DNA from: Bacillus sp. FJAT-50079
Lineage (GTDB): Bacteria > Bacillota > Bacilli > Bacillales > Bacillaceae_C
DNA length: 64,000 bases
NCBI RefSeq assembly: GCF_018343515.1
Contig: NZ_JAGYPD010000001.1
Location: 248,001 to 312,000, forward strand
Direction: 5' to 3'
The notes under the pieces are model-generated. The model was not told the DNA's origin. It searched no databases and was given only the letters and a program-made list of their open reading frames with translations. The translations under genes and the position numbers were made by a program. This document shows positions 63,921 to 64,000 of this stretch, one piece after another; position 1 is the first letter of the stretch; each line of letters opens with the position of its first letter.

Positions 63921-64000
63921 ATTTCTAAGCCATAGATAGGATTTCTAAGCCATAGATAGGATTTCTAAGCCATAGATAGGATTTCTAAGCCATAGATAGG
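63921..64000. repeat. 20-bp tandem repeat array (runs off the window)
   Basis: Four perfect copies of atttctaagccatagatagg at 63921, 63941, 63961 and 63981, the last ending at the window edge. The two preceding 20-base steps (63881-63920) match at about 12 of 20 positions, so the array looks degenerate on its left flank. No coding frame is evident; 63775-63880 is AT-rich without a gene. Confidence 0.9.

Noticed and set aside
63881-64000. CRISPR array
   Set aside because: The 20-mers are directly adjacent with no spacers, so this is a simple tandem repeat.

Overview
The window reads as chromosomal DNA from an AT-rich, Gram-positive, probably spore-forming member of the Bacillaceae. Three things point there: strong AGGAGG-type ribosome binding sites with frequent GTG and TTG starts; Bacillus-type modules (PTS sugar uptake, MsmX-dependent ABC importers, a SinI-like peptide, a TkmA/PtkA/PtpZ-like capsule kinase set, pgsBCA-type poly-gamma-glutamate genes); and a GC-rich repeat of a kind seen in many Bacillaceae. 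No rRNA, tRNA, CRISPR array, intact transposase or prophage was found.

Layout. (1) 1-9 kb: the 3' end of a GatZ/KbaZ-like gene, then a PTS-centred amino-sugar cluster (ROK kinase, EIIA, HAD phosphatase, mannitol-type EIICB, Gfo/Idh/MocA oxidoreductase, RpiR regulator, NanE epimerase). At 7.8-8.1 kb lie two dead gene fragments. (2) 8.3-14.6 kb: a FadR-type regulator, ABC permeases, a binding protein and a UroD-like protein, divergent from a Cys/Met gamma-lyase-type enzyme. The divergent promoter is a near-perfect 41-bp palindrome that gives the same promoter on both strands. (3) 14.8-20.9 kb: a nucleoside salvage operon (LacI regulator, nucleoside hydrolase, ABC importer, ribokinase). (4) 22.2-29.8 kb: a sugar operon (class II aldolase, D-lyxose-isomerase-type cupin, ABC importer, ADP-dependent-type sugar kinase, RpiR regulator) with three operator-like palindromes and cre-like sites in front. 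(5) 30.5-46.9 kb: a capsule/exopolysaccharide operon with teichoic-acid-like TagA, TagB/F and TagD homologues. It ends next to a decayed LytR-CpsA-Psr gene. (6) 47-51 kb: small regulatory genes (HD-GYP, SinI-like, LuxR-type, NUMOD3-like). (7) 51.5-59.4 kb: a poly-gamma-glutamate locus with synthetase (pgsB, pgsC, pgsA), a CapD-like transpeptidase, hydrolases and a 30-residue membrane peptide in front of pgsB. (8) 59.7-63.7 kb: an N-acetylglucosamine-type PTS operon with a NagR-like regulator, a TIM-barrel protein of unknown role and CutC. The window ends inside a 20-bp tandem repeat.

How it fits together. Three MalEFG-type importers have no ATPase gene here, so they probably share an ATPase encoded elsewhere. 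Each has a stem-loop directly after its binding-protein gene. Two amino-sugar regions and two surface-polymer regions suggest an organism specialised in polymer-derived sugars and surface glycopolymers. The best candidates for undescribed biology are the palindromic bidirectional promoter joining a UroD-like importer operon to a sulfur-amino-acid lyase, the aldolase/lyxose-isomerase/ADP-kinase pathway, and the four-domain NlpC/P60 protein with only one intact active site. All product names come from reading motifs and recalled family patterns; no database search was run.
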